A stretch of 7,553 nt of DNA, from positions 1-7,553 of the forward strand of contig CAZYMD010000224.1 in NCBI GenBank assembly GCA_964649005.1, given 5' to 3'. The translations under genes and the position numbers were made by a program. The DNA comes from CAZGMJ01 sp964649005 (GTDB lineage: Bacteria > Planctomycetota > Phycisphaerae > Sedimentisphaerales > Anaerobacaceae). A model generated the notes under the pieces. The model did no database searches. It was not told the origin of the DNA and saw nothing but the letters and a program-made list of their open reading frames with translations. This document shows, piece by piece, positions 1-6,484 of the stretch (position 1 is the stretch's first letter; the number at the start of each line of letters is the position of its first letter).

Positions 1-29
1 TTTCATTGTCTTACCGGCCTCGTGTACGA

Positions 30-608
30 TTATTTGAAATAGTCGGGCTCGTTGCCCGGTTTCCACTTTATGTTACAGCCCATACTGGGCTTCTGTTCGG
101 TAGCAATCTGCTCTCCGGCCAGAACGGTGTCGAGCGCGGATCGCAGATCGACGCCTGTGATAGGGATGTTATTACCTGGCCGGCTGTCGTCCATCTGGCC
201 CCGATAGACAAGTTTGCGGTCTTTGTCGAATATAAATAAGTCGGGCGTACATGCAGCTCGATAAGCCTTGGCGACTTGCTGGCTCTCGTCGTAAAGATAT
301 GGGAAGGTCAGGCCCTTGTCCTTTATAAGTTGGGCCATTTTGTCGGGATGGTCGTCCGGGAAGCTTTCGACGTCGTTCGAGTTGATGCCGACCACCGCAA
401 CATCACGGCCCTGATATTCCTCCACAAGCTCGACAAGGTCGTCGATGATGTGCTTGACGAAGGGGCAGTGATTGCACATGAAGATTACCAACAGGGCAGG
501 TGCGTTTCTAAAATCGTTCAGCGTGGTTAGCCTGCCTTCGGTATCGTGCAGGTGAAAATCCGGCGCGGACGTGCCCAGTGGAAGCATGGTTGAAGCGGTC
601 CTGACCAT
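30..608 (-). CDS. Thioredoxin-fold redoxin (AhpC/TSA-like, PRX_like1 type)
   Basis: This gene encodes a 192-residue thiol-disulfide redoxin, probably cytoplasmic because no signal peptide is visible. The fold is shown by an N-terminal APDFHLHDTEG segment (residues 15-25), typical of AhpC/TSA proteins. A resolving CxxC follows at C45-N-H-C48 (MCNHCPFVKHI), then a TP cis-proline motif at 121-122 just after C120, and a C-terminal SMGCNIKWK motif containing C178. These motifs together match the bacterial thioredoxin family in which CNHCPFVKH is conserved. Its substrate is not known; peroxide or disulfide reduction is inferred from the family. I chose the ATG at 608 rather than an in-frame ATG 13 codons upstream (647), because AGGAG lies 6 bases before 608 and the upstream 13 residues are not family-like. 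It is the last gene of the minus-strand block, 72 bases after the dehydrogenase, so it may share its transcript. Confidence 0.92.
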   Translation of the reverse strand: MVRTASTMLPLGTSAPDFHLHDTEGRLTTLNDFRNAPALLVIFMCNHCPFVKHIIDDLVELVEEYQGRDVAVVGINSNDVESFPDDHPDKMAQLIKDKGLTFPYLYDESQQVAKAYRAACTPDLFIFDKDRKLVYRGQMDDSRPGNNIPITGVDLRSALDTVLAGEQIATEQKPSMGCNIKWKPGNEPDYFK

Positions 609-614
609 AATGAA

Positions 615-619
615 CTCCT
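615..619 (-). promoter_or_regulatory. Shine-Dalgarno site fixing the redoxin start
   Basis: On the minus strand AGGAG (within AAAAGGAG) lies 6 bases before the ATG at 608. The upstream in-frame ATG at 647 has no comparable site, so this decides the start. Confidence 0.8.
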
Positions 620-680
620 TTTCTCGCAAGTCAAAGATACAATTCACCGGTCCAGATTACAAGTAGAGCTTATGCTTTTT

Positions 681-1712
681 TCAAGAGATACTCAATACGA
701 TTTTGCCAAACTGGTCGCCTTTTTCCATTTTGTCCACAGCCTTTTTGACATCACTCAGCGGGAAGGTCGAATCAATAATCGGAACTAATCCTGAGGAGGC
801 GGCGGTCAGGAGCAAAAGGCGAAAATCCTCGTCGGAGCCCATAGTCGAGCCGAATATGTTCAGTTGGTTCCAATATAGCGCCTGGAGATTAGTCTCGGCC
901 ATCGCCCCGGTAGTTACGCCGCACAGGACGATGGAACCCCCACGTTTGGCTACAGCGAAATCGAGAGGCCAAGTCGCGGCGCCTACAGTATCCAACACAA
1001 CATCCACACCCAGGCCGTGTGTTATTTCCTTAACCATAGCAGCAACATCGCCTGACTTGTAGTTAATAGTATGATCGGCCCCGATCTCAACAGCCTTGGC
1101 GAGTTTCTGCTCGGAAGAAGAGGTAACGATCACTTCTGCGCCTGCGATTTTCGCCAACTGCAGGGCTGCCAGCGCAACTCCGCCGCCAATACCGTGAATT
1201 AGAACGCTCTGGCCCGGCCTGAGTCTGGCGCGGGTCATCAGCATCCGCCATGCGGTCACGTAAGAAAGAGGCAACGCCGCGGCCTGCTCGAATGATAAAT
1301 GCGCAGGCTTGGGCCAGAGGTTTCGAAATGGCACAGCAATCCGCTCTGCAAACGCGCCTGTGCGAGTAAGGCCCATTAGCCCAAATGAGAGACACTGGCT
1401 CTGCTCACCCTTGCGGCACTGTTCACAACAGCCACAGCTTATGCCCGGATTGAGTATGACCTCGTCGCCCGTATGGAAACCATGCGTATCCGAACCGGGT
1501 TCAATGACGACTCCCGCAGCATCGGAGCCGAGAACGTGCGGCTTGGGAATATCCCGCATCTTGGCCCCTTGCCTGACCCAGATATCGAGATGATTCAGTG
1601 CGGCTGCCCGAACCCCAACCAGGACCTCGTCGCGGCCGACCTTCGGCTCGGGCAAATCCGCAACCTTGATGCATTCCACATCGCCATGCTCATATATAGC
1701 GGCTGCCTTCAT
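681..1712 (-). CDS. Zinc-binding medium-chain dehydrogenase / quinone-oxidoreductase-like
   Basis: This 343-residue protein is an NAD(P)H-dependent oxidoreductase of the medium-chain dehydrogenase/reductase superfamily; the substrate cannot be told from sequence. The N-terminal GroES-like domain (about 1-150) carries a structural-zinc lobe, C93-x2-C96-x2-C99-x7-C107, with an extra C95. The Rossmann domain follows, with a cofactor loop HGIGGGVALAALQLAK at 173-188 and a second-strand region VIVTSSSEQK at 195-203. The usual catalytic-zinc cysteine is replaced by asparagine in ALNHLD (residues 38-43), and the usual GHE is LGSD (61-64). It therefore probably lacks catalytic zinc and is nearer to quinone-oxidoreductase-like members than to true alcohol dehydrogenases. 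I chose ATG 1712 over the GTG at 1721 because GTG would sit inside the Shine-Dalgarno sequence. It lies 73 bases downstream of ilvD, same strand; a role in branched-chain metabolism is only a guess. Confidence 0.9.
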   Translation of the reverse strand: MKAAAIYEHGDVECIKVADLPEPKVGRDEVLVGVRAAALNHLDIWVRQGAKMRDIPKPHVLGSDAAGVVIEPGSDTHGFHTGDEVILNPGISCGCCEQCRKGEQSQCLSFGLMGLTRTGAFAERIAVPFRNLWPKPAHLSFEQAAALPLSYVTAWRMLMTRARLRPGQSVLIHGIGGGVALAALQLAKIAGAEVIVTSSSEQKLAKAVEIGADHTINYKSGDVAAMVKEITHGLGVDVVLDTVGAATWPLDFAVAKRGGSIVLCGVTTGAMAETNLQALYWNQLNIFGSTMGSDEDFRLLLLTAASSGLVPIIDSTFPLSDVKKAVDKMEKGDQFGKIVLSIS

Positions 1713-1715
1713 TCC

Positions 1716-1726
1716 GATCACCTCCC
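1716..1726 (-). promoter_or_regulatory. Very strong Shine-Dalgarno site of the dehydrogenase
   Basis: On the minus strand GGAGGTGATC is complementary over ten consecutive bases to the conserved 3' end of bacterial 16S rRNA (GATCACCTCC). The GGAGG core is 8 bases before ATG 1712. It overlaps and rules out the GTG at 1721 as a start, and suggests efficient initiation. Confidence 0.85.
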
Positions 1727-1785
1727 TGTCTTTTCTACTCAGAATGCTATTGGCACAAGCAATTATTCGATTGTCTACGCACAGG

Positions 1786-3453
1786 CTACCATTTCAAGAC
1801 TGCGCCGGTGTCGGCGCTAGTGGCCATTGAGGCGTATTTGGCCAGGTAGCCTTTTGTAATTCGTGGCTTCGGCTCTGTCCACGCCTTTTTGCGTTCAGCT
1901 AATTCATCATCGTTCAACTGGACAGCCAACTTGTTGTTGGGGATGTCAATCTCGATCACATCGCCATCTTTGAGCAAACCAATTGGGCCTCCTACAGCGG
2001 CTTCAGGGCTGACGTGCCCGATGCAGGCGCCTCGCGTGCCGCCGCTGAATCTGCCATCTGTAATCAGCGCGACCGATTCACCAAGACCGGCACCCATGAT
2101 ATAGCTGGTGGGGCTGAGCATTTCCTGCATTCCCGGACCGCCCTTGGGGCCTTCGTTGCGGATTACGACGACATCACCCGCTTTGACCTTGCCTGCGAGA
2201 ATGCCATCGCAGGCATCTTCCTGGCTCTCGAAGATCACTGCGGGGCCTGTGTGGACCAGCATTGCCTTTGCCACGCCGGCACTTTTTACAACCGCACCCC
2301 GCGGCGCGAGATTACCCCTGAGAACAGCCAGACCGCCTGTCTTCGAGTAAGCGTTTTCGAGCTTATGAATAGTGTTATAGTCTTTAATATCGGCCTTTGC
2401 GACATTCTCACCGAGCGTTTTGCCCGTTACGGTAATGCAGTCGGTGTTAAGAAGACCATCGATTTTGCTAACCTCATTGAGGATTGCGCTTATTCCGCCT
2501 GCGGCATCCACATCCTCGATGTGGAGACTGCTTGACGGTGAGACCTTGCAGATATTGGGGCACCTAGCGGACATGCTGTTAATACGGTCGAGGTCGTAGT
2601 CTATCTCGGCTTCACTGGCTATCGCAAGCGTATGAAGAACTGTGTTAGTCGAGCCACCCATTGCCATATCGAGCACGAGGGCGTTATCCATGGATTCGAC
2701 GCCGATGATATCCAGTGGCTTGATGTCCTTTTCAATCAGTGTCATGATCTGTCTGCCCGCTGCTTTGTACAAATCGTTCCTTTTGGGATCGACAGCCAAA
2801 ACAGTACCGTTCCCAGGCAAAGCCATACCAATTGCTTCGCAAAGACAGTTCATGGAATTAGCCGTAAACATGCCCGAGCAGCTTCCCTGTGAGGGGCAGC
2901 CGGTCTCTTCAAGCTCTTCAAGCTCAGCCTCGTCGATCTTTCCAGCGTTAAACTGGGCAACTCCTTCGAAGATGCTTATCAGGTCAACCGTCTTGCCTGC
3001 CTTGGTTTTGCCTGCTTTCATGGGGCCGCCCGAGACGAAGATGGTCGGGATATTCAATCGGACCGCCGCCATTAGCATACCCGGAATGATCTTGTCACAG
3101 TTTGGGATGCAAATCAGCCCGTCGAAGCAGTGCGCCCGCACCATTGCCTCGACTGAATCAGCGACTATCTCGCGAGAGGCGAGAGAGTATTTCATACCTG
3201 TGTGCCCCATGGCAATGCCATCGCAGATGGCGATTGTATTGAACTCAAACGGTACACCACCCGCCTCGCGCACGGCATCCTTGACAATCTGGGCAACTTT
3301 ATTCAGGTGCACATGGCCTGGTACAACTTCACAAAAGCTGTTCGCCACGGCGATGAAGGGCTTGTCGATATCGGCTCGATTCAAGCCGCAAGCGTGAAGC
3401 AGGCCCCTATGCGGCGCTCGCTCGAAACCTTTCTTTACGGTGTCGCTCCTCAT
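1786..3453 (-). CDS. ilvD: Dihydroxy-acid dehydratase
   Basis: IlvD dehydrates 2,3-dihydroxy-isovalerate and 2,3-dihydroxy-3-methylvalerate to the 2-keto acids, the third step of valine and isoleucine synthesis; the product also feeds leucine and pantothenate. The protein is cytoplasmic, 555 residues, full length for the compact form. E. coli IlvD, at about 616, carries an extra middle segment that is absent here. Visible signatures are CDKIIPG (C119 cluster ligand, D120 metal ligand, K121 the lysine that is carbamylated in the family), D78 in CDGIAMGH, CPSQGSCSGMFTANSMNC with cluster ligand C192, GGSTNTVLH (266-274), E444 in GMQEMLSPT, and S470 in DGRFSGGTRG, the family's catalytic base. The sequence reads VPGH at 44-47, like E. 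coli, so the third cysteine ligand of [2Fe-2S] plant/mycobacterial enzymes is absent. Start ATG has GGAG 10 bases upstream. First gene of the minus block. No other ilv or leu gene is adjacent. Confidence 0.98.
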   Translation of the reverse strand: MRSDTVKKGFERAPHRGLLHACGLNRADIDKPFIAVANSFCEVVPGHVHLNKVAQIVKDAVREAGGVPFEFNTIAICDGIAMGHTGMKYSLASREIVADSVEAMVRAHCFDGLICIPNCDKIIPGMLMAAVRLNIPTIFVSGGPMKAGKTKAGKTVDLISIFEGVAQFNAGKIDEAELEELEETGCPSQGSCSGMFTANSMNCLCEAIGMALPGNGTVLAVDPKRNDLYKAAGRQIMTLIEKDIKPLDIIGVESMDNALVLDMAMGGSTNTVLHTLAIASEAEIDYDLDRINSMSARCPNICKVSPSSSLHIEDVDAAGGISAILNEVSKIDGLLNTDCITVTGKTLGENVAKADIKDYNTIHKLENAYSKTGGLAVLRGNLAPRGAVVKSAGVAKAMLVHTGPAVIFESQEDACDGILAGKVKAGDVVVIRNEGPKGGPGMQEMLSPTSYIMGAGLGESVALITDGRFSGGTRGACIGHVSPEAAVGGPIGLLKDGDVIEIDIPNNKLAVQLNDDELAERKKAWTEPKPRITKGYLAKYASMATSADTGAVLKW

Positions 3454-3507
3454 GATAACGTTTCTCCAATAGAGTTTTTTTCATTCCTGCAGACAACTGA
3501 AATCGCC

Positions 3508-3536
3508 ATTCTAATAGCCGCGGCAGGGCAAATAAA
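3508..3536 (-). promoter_or_regulatory. Candidate ilvD promoter (weak)
   Basis: Reading the minus strand, TTTATT (3536-3531) is followed after 17 bases by TAGAAT (3513-3508), which matches 5 of 6 positions of the -10 consensus; the -35 matches only 3 of 6. It would give a leader of roughly 50 bases. I saw no T-box or leader-peptide attenuator. The call is tentative. Confidence 0.25.
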
Positions 3537-3546
3537 GAAAAATCGG

Positions 3547-3575
3547 TTGTAGGCCAGGGTATTGGGGGTTATAAT
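3547..3575 (+). promoter_or_regulatory. Sigma70-like promoter of the lipoprotein block
   Basis: A perfect TATAAT (3570-3575) lies exactly 17 bases after TTGTAG (3547-3552), which matches the -35 consensus at only 3 positions. Transcription would begin near 3582 and leave a leader of about 40 bases before the ATG at 3624, with GGGAGG at 3611-3616. Position, spacing and direction fit the divergent layout. Confidence 0.5.
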
Positions 3576-3623
3576 TCCGGGTTAAATTTGCCCAATTATC
3601 AGAACTGACAGGGAGGCCAAAAT

Positions 3624-4799
3624 ATGGTGTCTAAAACAGTTGTTCGCCTTATACTGGCGTTTGTATTGTGTGTAATGATCTTAGTGGCGGGATGTGGCAG
3701 TCCATCAAAGAAGCCGGCTATGTCCGAAGATCAATTGGACCACGCGATGGCGGAACATGCAGAAATGGAGCATGCAACAGAAGCGATGGACGAGCCTGTT
3801 CACGAGGAAGAAGAGGCCACAGAACACGCGACAGCCGAGGTTCAGAGCGTTCAAGCAGCCGTTGAACCGGAACAACCGGATGTAGTCGAATCCGAGGGGC
3901 CGAAACCTTCAGCGGAACTCGTGCTGAAGTTCAAGCCTGAAGACTCGACTACCTATAAGCTCACGACCGAATCGGAAAAGAGCGTCCTTTGGGAAGGCCC
4001 TGATGGAAGCAAACCATCGAATTTCGGTGGCGGACACACAGGCAGCGATGTAGGTCTTACTTTCGAGCAGCGTGTTGAGAGCGTCAACGAACAAGGCAAT
4101 GCCATCATCCAGATCACAATCAAGTCCCTGAAGTACACAGCGAGGGTAAAGGACAACGTCGTGCTGGACTTCGACAGCGCAAAGGATAAAGACAATCCTC
4201 TGTCGGCAATGATCGGCCAAAGCTACACGATTGAATTCACACCGTCCGGACAGGTCGTAAGGATTGTGGATGCCTCCAAGGTTAGAACGGCAATCAAGGG
4301 TGGCTCGCCGGCAGCCAGGGCCGGGCAGACACTTGTGTCCGACGACGTAATCAAAGAGCGCCATGCGATCCCGGCGTTACCGGGCGGTAGTAAGAAGGAG
4401 TTTGCCAGGGGCGATAGCTGGAGTAACAACAAATCCTTCAACTTCGGAATGATGGGAGCAAAGTCATACGAGAAAGTCTATGAACTGAAGGATGTCGAGC
4501 AGTCGGACGAATCGAGGGTGGCCGTAGCTGAGATGAATGCTGTGCCTTCAACGCAGGATGCTAAAGAACTGCACAAGGAGCAGGTCTCAAGCTCTTTCAC
4601 GAAGATGTTCGACAACATCGAAACATACACGGGCCGTCTCAGGCTTGATTTGAATACAGGCAAGGTTCTGGAGTATCGCGAGAATCTGAAAACAGAATGG
4701 CTCGCTGTCGATCCCTCCTACAACGCGGACGAGCAAAAAAGGCCCAATGCACTGAGGATGGCGGCGCAGCGCATGTTTCTCCTGGAACGGATCGACTGA
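3624..4799 (+). CDS. Predicted lipoprotein with His/Glu-rich linker (unknown function)
   Basis: I do not recognise this 391-residue protein with certainty; it may fall in the DUF6263-type group of bacterial lipoproteins, which I cannot verify. A lipoprotein signal peptide is clear: basic start (K4, R8), a hydrophobic stretch at 9-22, and a lipobox LVAGC with lipidated C24. Glycine at +2 would favour the outer membrane under the E. coli rule. Residues 30-95 are a low-complexity acidic, His- and Met-bearing linker (H40, H45, H50, H60, H68), probably disordered or helical. The rest (about 98-391) is rich in alternating hydrophobic residues and looks like beta strands, with FTPSGQVVRIVD at 205-216 and YTGRLRLDLNTGKVLEY at 335-351. 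There are no catalytic motifs I can name. The start has GGGAGG 7 bases upstream. The next gene begins 11 bases after its stop and appears to be a diverged copy of the same domain. Confidence 0.87.
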   Translation: MVSKTVVRLILAFVLCVMILVAGCGSPSKKPAMSEDQLDHAMAEHAEMEHATEAMDEPVHEEEEATEHATAEVQSVQAAVEPEQPDVVESEGPKPSAELVLKFKPEDSTTYKLTTESEKSVLWEGPDGSKPSNFGGGHTGSDVGLTFEQRVESVNEQGNAIIQITIKSLKYTARVKDNVVLDFDSAKDKDNPLSAMIGQSYTIEFTPSGQVVRIVDASKVRTAIKGGSPAARAGQTLVSDDVIKERHAIPALPGGSKKEFARGDSWSNNKSFNFGMMGAKSYEKVYELKDVEQSDESRVAVAEMNAVPSTQDAKELHKEQVSSSFTKMFDNIETYTGRLRLDLNTGKVLEYRENLKTEWLAVDPSYNADEQKRPNALRMAAQRMFLLERID

Positions 4800-4804
4800 A
4801 AGGA
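4799..4804 (+). promoter_or_regulatory. Shine-Dalgarno site supporting a TTG start
   Basis: AAAGGA overlaps the last base of the preceding stop codon and lies 6 bases before TTG 4811. It supports the TTG as initiator and allows translational coupling between the two lipoprotein genes. Confidence 0.65.
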
Positions 4805-4810
4805 ACACAA

Positions 4811-5812
4811 TTGAGAACGACTTTAACAATTCTAACAATTACTGCACTGTTTGTCTCAGCTGGCTGTAAAAGCAGCGGCCAGCCCAAGACCACTCTCGAA
4901 GAAGGTAGAGAGCTTCTGACAGTTGACTTTCAAAAGGGCCAAACTCTTCAATACAAGTTCGTTTCGAGCAAGGACGTGACGATAGATTGGGACCCTGAGA
5001 ACAAATCGAGCGGTTCGGGCAGACGGGCCAACGATTCATCTACGGAATCCATGGAAATGGTTGTTGCGTATACGCCTGTAGAGGTCGATCCTTATGGCAG
5101 CACGATCATCGAAGCCAAATGCCAAACAGTAAAGGTCACGCGCACTGGGCGCTCCGGTGCAAGATCGAAGAAAGACGCAGTCGAATATTTGAAAGATAAG
5201 ACCTTCAGAATCAGTGTCGACCCTTCAGGTAAAATCGAAGACGCCAATCAACTGGACGCATTGATAAAGGAAATCGGCAAGGAACCGTTCAGGGAGGACC
5301 CGCGCCAGGGCAGAATCAAGGAACCGGACATGATCGGTGACTTCGTTGTCACTCAATGGTTCCTTTGGGATTCGATCTCCAGTATCGAGAATCCGTCGCA
5401 AGGCGTATCCGTGGATCAGAGCTGGACATCTCAGCTTTCCGTGCCGAGCCCTATGGTGATGCGCAAGGCCAGAGACGTAACGTATACTCTCAGCGAGATT
5501 CGGCCCAATGGGCAAGGTCGGCTGGCAGTCATCAAGAGCGTTTTCAAGCCGGCCGAGTCGGCTCCTCACAGTTGGCCCATACCATATTCGGGCAGGTTCC
5601 AAATGGCCGGGACGTTCGGCTTCCTGAGCGGCTATAAACTGCTCGAACTGCAGGGCGACGGGGAAGAGTTGTTCAACATCAACCTTGGCCGTACAGAGCA
5701 GTACAATCACCAATACCAGATGAAGCTACAAGCCATCATACCGATGGGAATCGCTGTGAAACCGCTCATCACGATCAAACAAAATGTCTCTATGACACGA
5801 CTGGGAAGTTGA
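4811..5812 (+). CDS. Predicted lipoprotein, paralogue of the upstream one (unknown function)
   Basis: The function of this 333-residue protein is unknown. I place the start at TTG 4811 because it gives a textbook lipoprotein signal: R2, a hydrophobic stretch at 5-16 and lipobox VSAGC with C19. It is also preceded by AAAGGA at good spacing. The open frame extends upstream to 4697, but that extension lies inside the previous gene and would bury the signal peptide. Lysine at +2 gives no inner-membrane retention signal. After a short linker, the domain (about 34-333) parallels the upstream lipoprotein: VDFQKGQTLQYKF (38-50) against LKFKPEDSTTYKL, ISVDPSGKIEDANQLDALIK (134-153) against IEFTPSGQVVRIVDASKV, and QSWTSQL (203-209) followed by a VTYTLSEI strand against DSWSNNK and a KVYELKDV strand. 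It lacks the long His/Glu linker. Same transcript as its neighbour is likely; the HIT gene begins 29 bases later. Confidence 0.86.
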   Translation: MRTTLTILTITALFVSAGCKSSGQPKTTLEEGRELLTVDFQKGQTLQYKFVSSKDVTIDWDPENKSSGSGRRANDSSTESMEMVVAYTPVEVDPYGSTIIEAKCQTVKVTRTGRSGARSKKDAVEYLKDKTFRISVDPSGKIEDANQLDALIKEIGKEPFREDPRQGRIKEPDMIGDFVVTQWFLWDSISSIENPSQGVSVDQSWTSQLSVPSPMVMRKARDVTYTLSEIRPNGQGRLAVIKSVFKPAESAPHSWPIPYSGRFQMAGTFGFLSGYKLLELQGDGEELFNINLGRTEQYNHQYQMKLQAIIPMGIAVKPLITIKQNVSMTRLGS

Positions 5813-5841
5813 AGCTCGCACATTTTGTAACTCTTAAATAG

Positions 5842-6360
5842 ATGCGAACAGTGAACCGTGAAAACCTGTGGGCCCCCTGGCGAATCAAGTACGTACAGGC
5901 CCTTGATAAGCCCGATGGATGTTTCATATGTGACAATTTCAAAAATCCACAGAAGGACGATGAGAACCTCGTTCTATGGCGAACAGACAGAAGCATAGTC
6001 ATTCTTAACCACTTTCCCTATAACAACGGGCACCTTCTGATAGCGCCGGCTCGACACATACCCGATCTCGAACAAGCCACAGACGACGAGCTTCTGGAGA
6101 TGACCAGGCTAATCAGAGAGACGCAGAAGGCGCTGTCGATGTCGATAAACCCGCATGGTTTCAACGTGGGCATGAACTTCGGGCGCTGTGCGGGCGCGGG
6201 ACTCCCCGGTCACATGCACATACACGTAGTGCCCCGGTGGAGCGGGGACACGAATTTCATGGCCGTGTGCAGCGATACGGATGTGATAAGCCAGAGCATG
6301 ACGGAGCTTCTGGAATTGTTGAAGCAGAAGAGTGCGGAAAATAACCTGCCTGCTTTATAG
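5842..6360 (+). CDS. HIT-family protein, Ap4A phosphorylase-like
   Basis: This 172-residue cytoplasmic protein belongs to the histidine-triad superfamily, whose members hydrolyse or phosphorolyse dinucleoside polyphosphates or adenylates. The triad is HMHIHVV at 124-130 (H124, H126, H128), with H126 expected to be the nucleophile. Flanking motifs NLWAPWR (8-14), HFPYNNGH (57-64), NPHGFNVGMNFG (103-114) and VPRWSGDTNF (130-139) closely resemble the mycobacterial Rv2613c-type Ap4A phosphorylase subgroup, so Ap4A is the best guess for substrate. A C27-x2-C30 pair (CFIC) could help bind zinc, as in other HIT proteins. The length is normal. I see no good Shine-Dalgarno site before the ATG (AACTCTTAAATAG). 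A GTG three codons in is no better, so the start is the least certain point. The gene follows the lipoproteins closely and may be read through from them. Confidence 0.92.
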   Translation: MRTVNRENLWAPWRIKYVQALDKPDGCFICDNFKNPQKDDENLVLWRTDRSIVILNHFPYNNGHLLIAPARHIPDLEQATDDELLEMTRLIRETQKALSMSINPHGFNVGMNFGRCAGAGLPGHMHIHVVPRWSGDTNFMAVCSDTDVISQSMTELLELLKQKSAENNLPAL

Positions 6361-6484
6361 CAGCGAGATGCGCGCTTTAAGGAGACATGCGAGTATCGAT
6401 TCGGGCAGCCGTGTTGGACTTCTCGAATTGGGTTTTTACACGATGGAGATTTGACCTGCATTGAATTCAGACGGAAGACAAGCT

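Noticed and set aside
609..680. Terminator between the dehydrogenase and redoxin genes
   Set aside because: There is an A/T-rich run near 675-681, but I could not build a stem in front of it in either direction.
1719..1721. GTG at 1721 as start of the dehydrogenase
   Set aside because: It lies within the ten-base Shine-Dalgarno match that serves the ATG at 1712, and would add only three residues absent from the usual MKA-type N terminus.
2642..3397. A 251-codon open frame on the plus strand inside ilvD (and a 173-codon one at 2014-2535)
   Set aside because: Both are antisense to a clearly conserved ilvD. Their translations are serine/proline/alanine-rich with no motif, as expected from the codon pattern of the real gene.
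4697..4810. Upstream extension of the second lipoprotein to an ATG at 4697
   Set aside because: It overlaps the coding end of the first lipoprotein, encodes a charged stretch unlike a leader, and would make the lipobox internal.
5225..5713. A 162-codon open frame on the minus strand within the second lipoprotein
   Set aside because: It lies wholly opposite a frame with signal peptide and paralogue similarity. The antisense translation shows no recognisable domain and I see no supporting ribosome-binding site.
6397..6437. Hairpin CGATTCG / CGAATTG followed by TTTTT, as a terminator after the HIT gene
   Set aside because: The stem is only 7 base pairs with a G-U pair and a 20-base loop, and three bases separate it from the T run. 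That is too weak to call a terminator.
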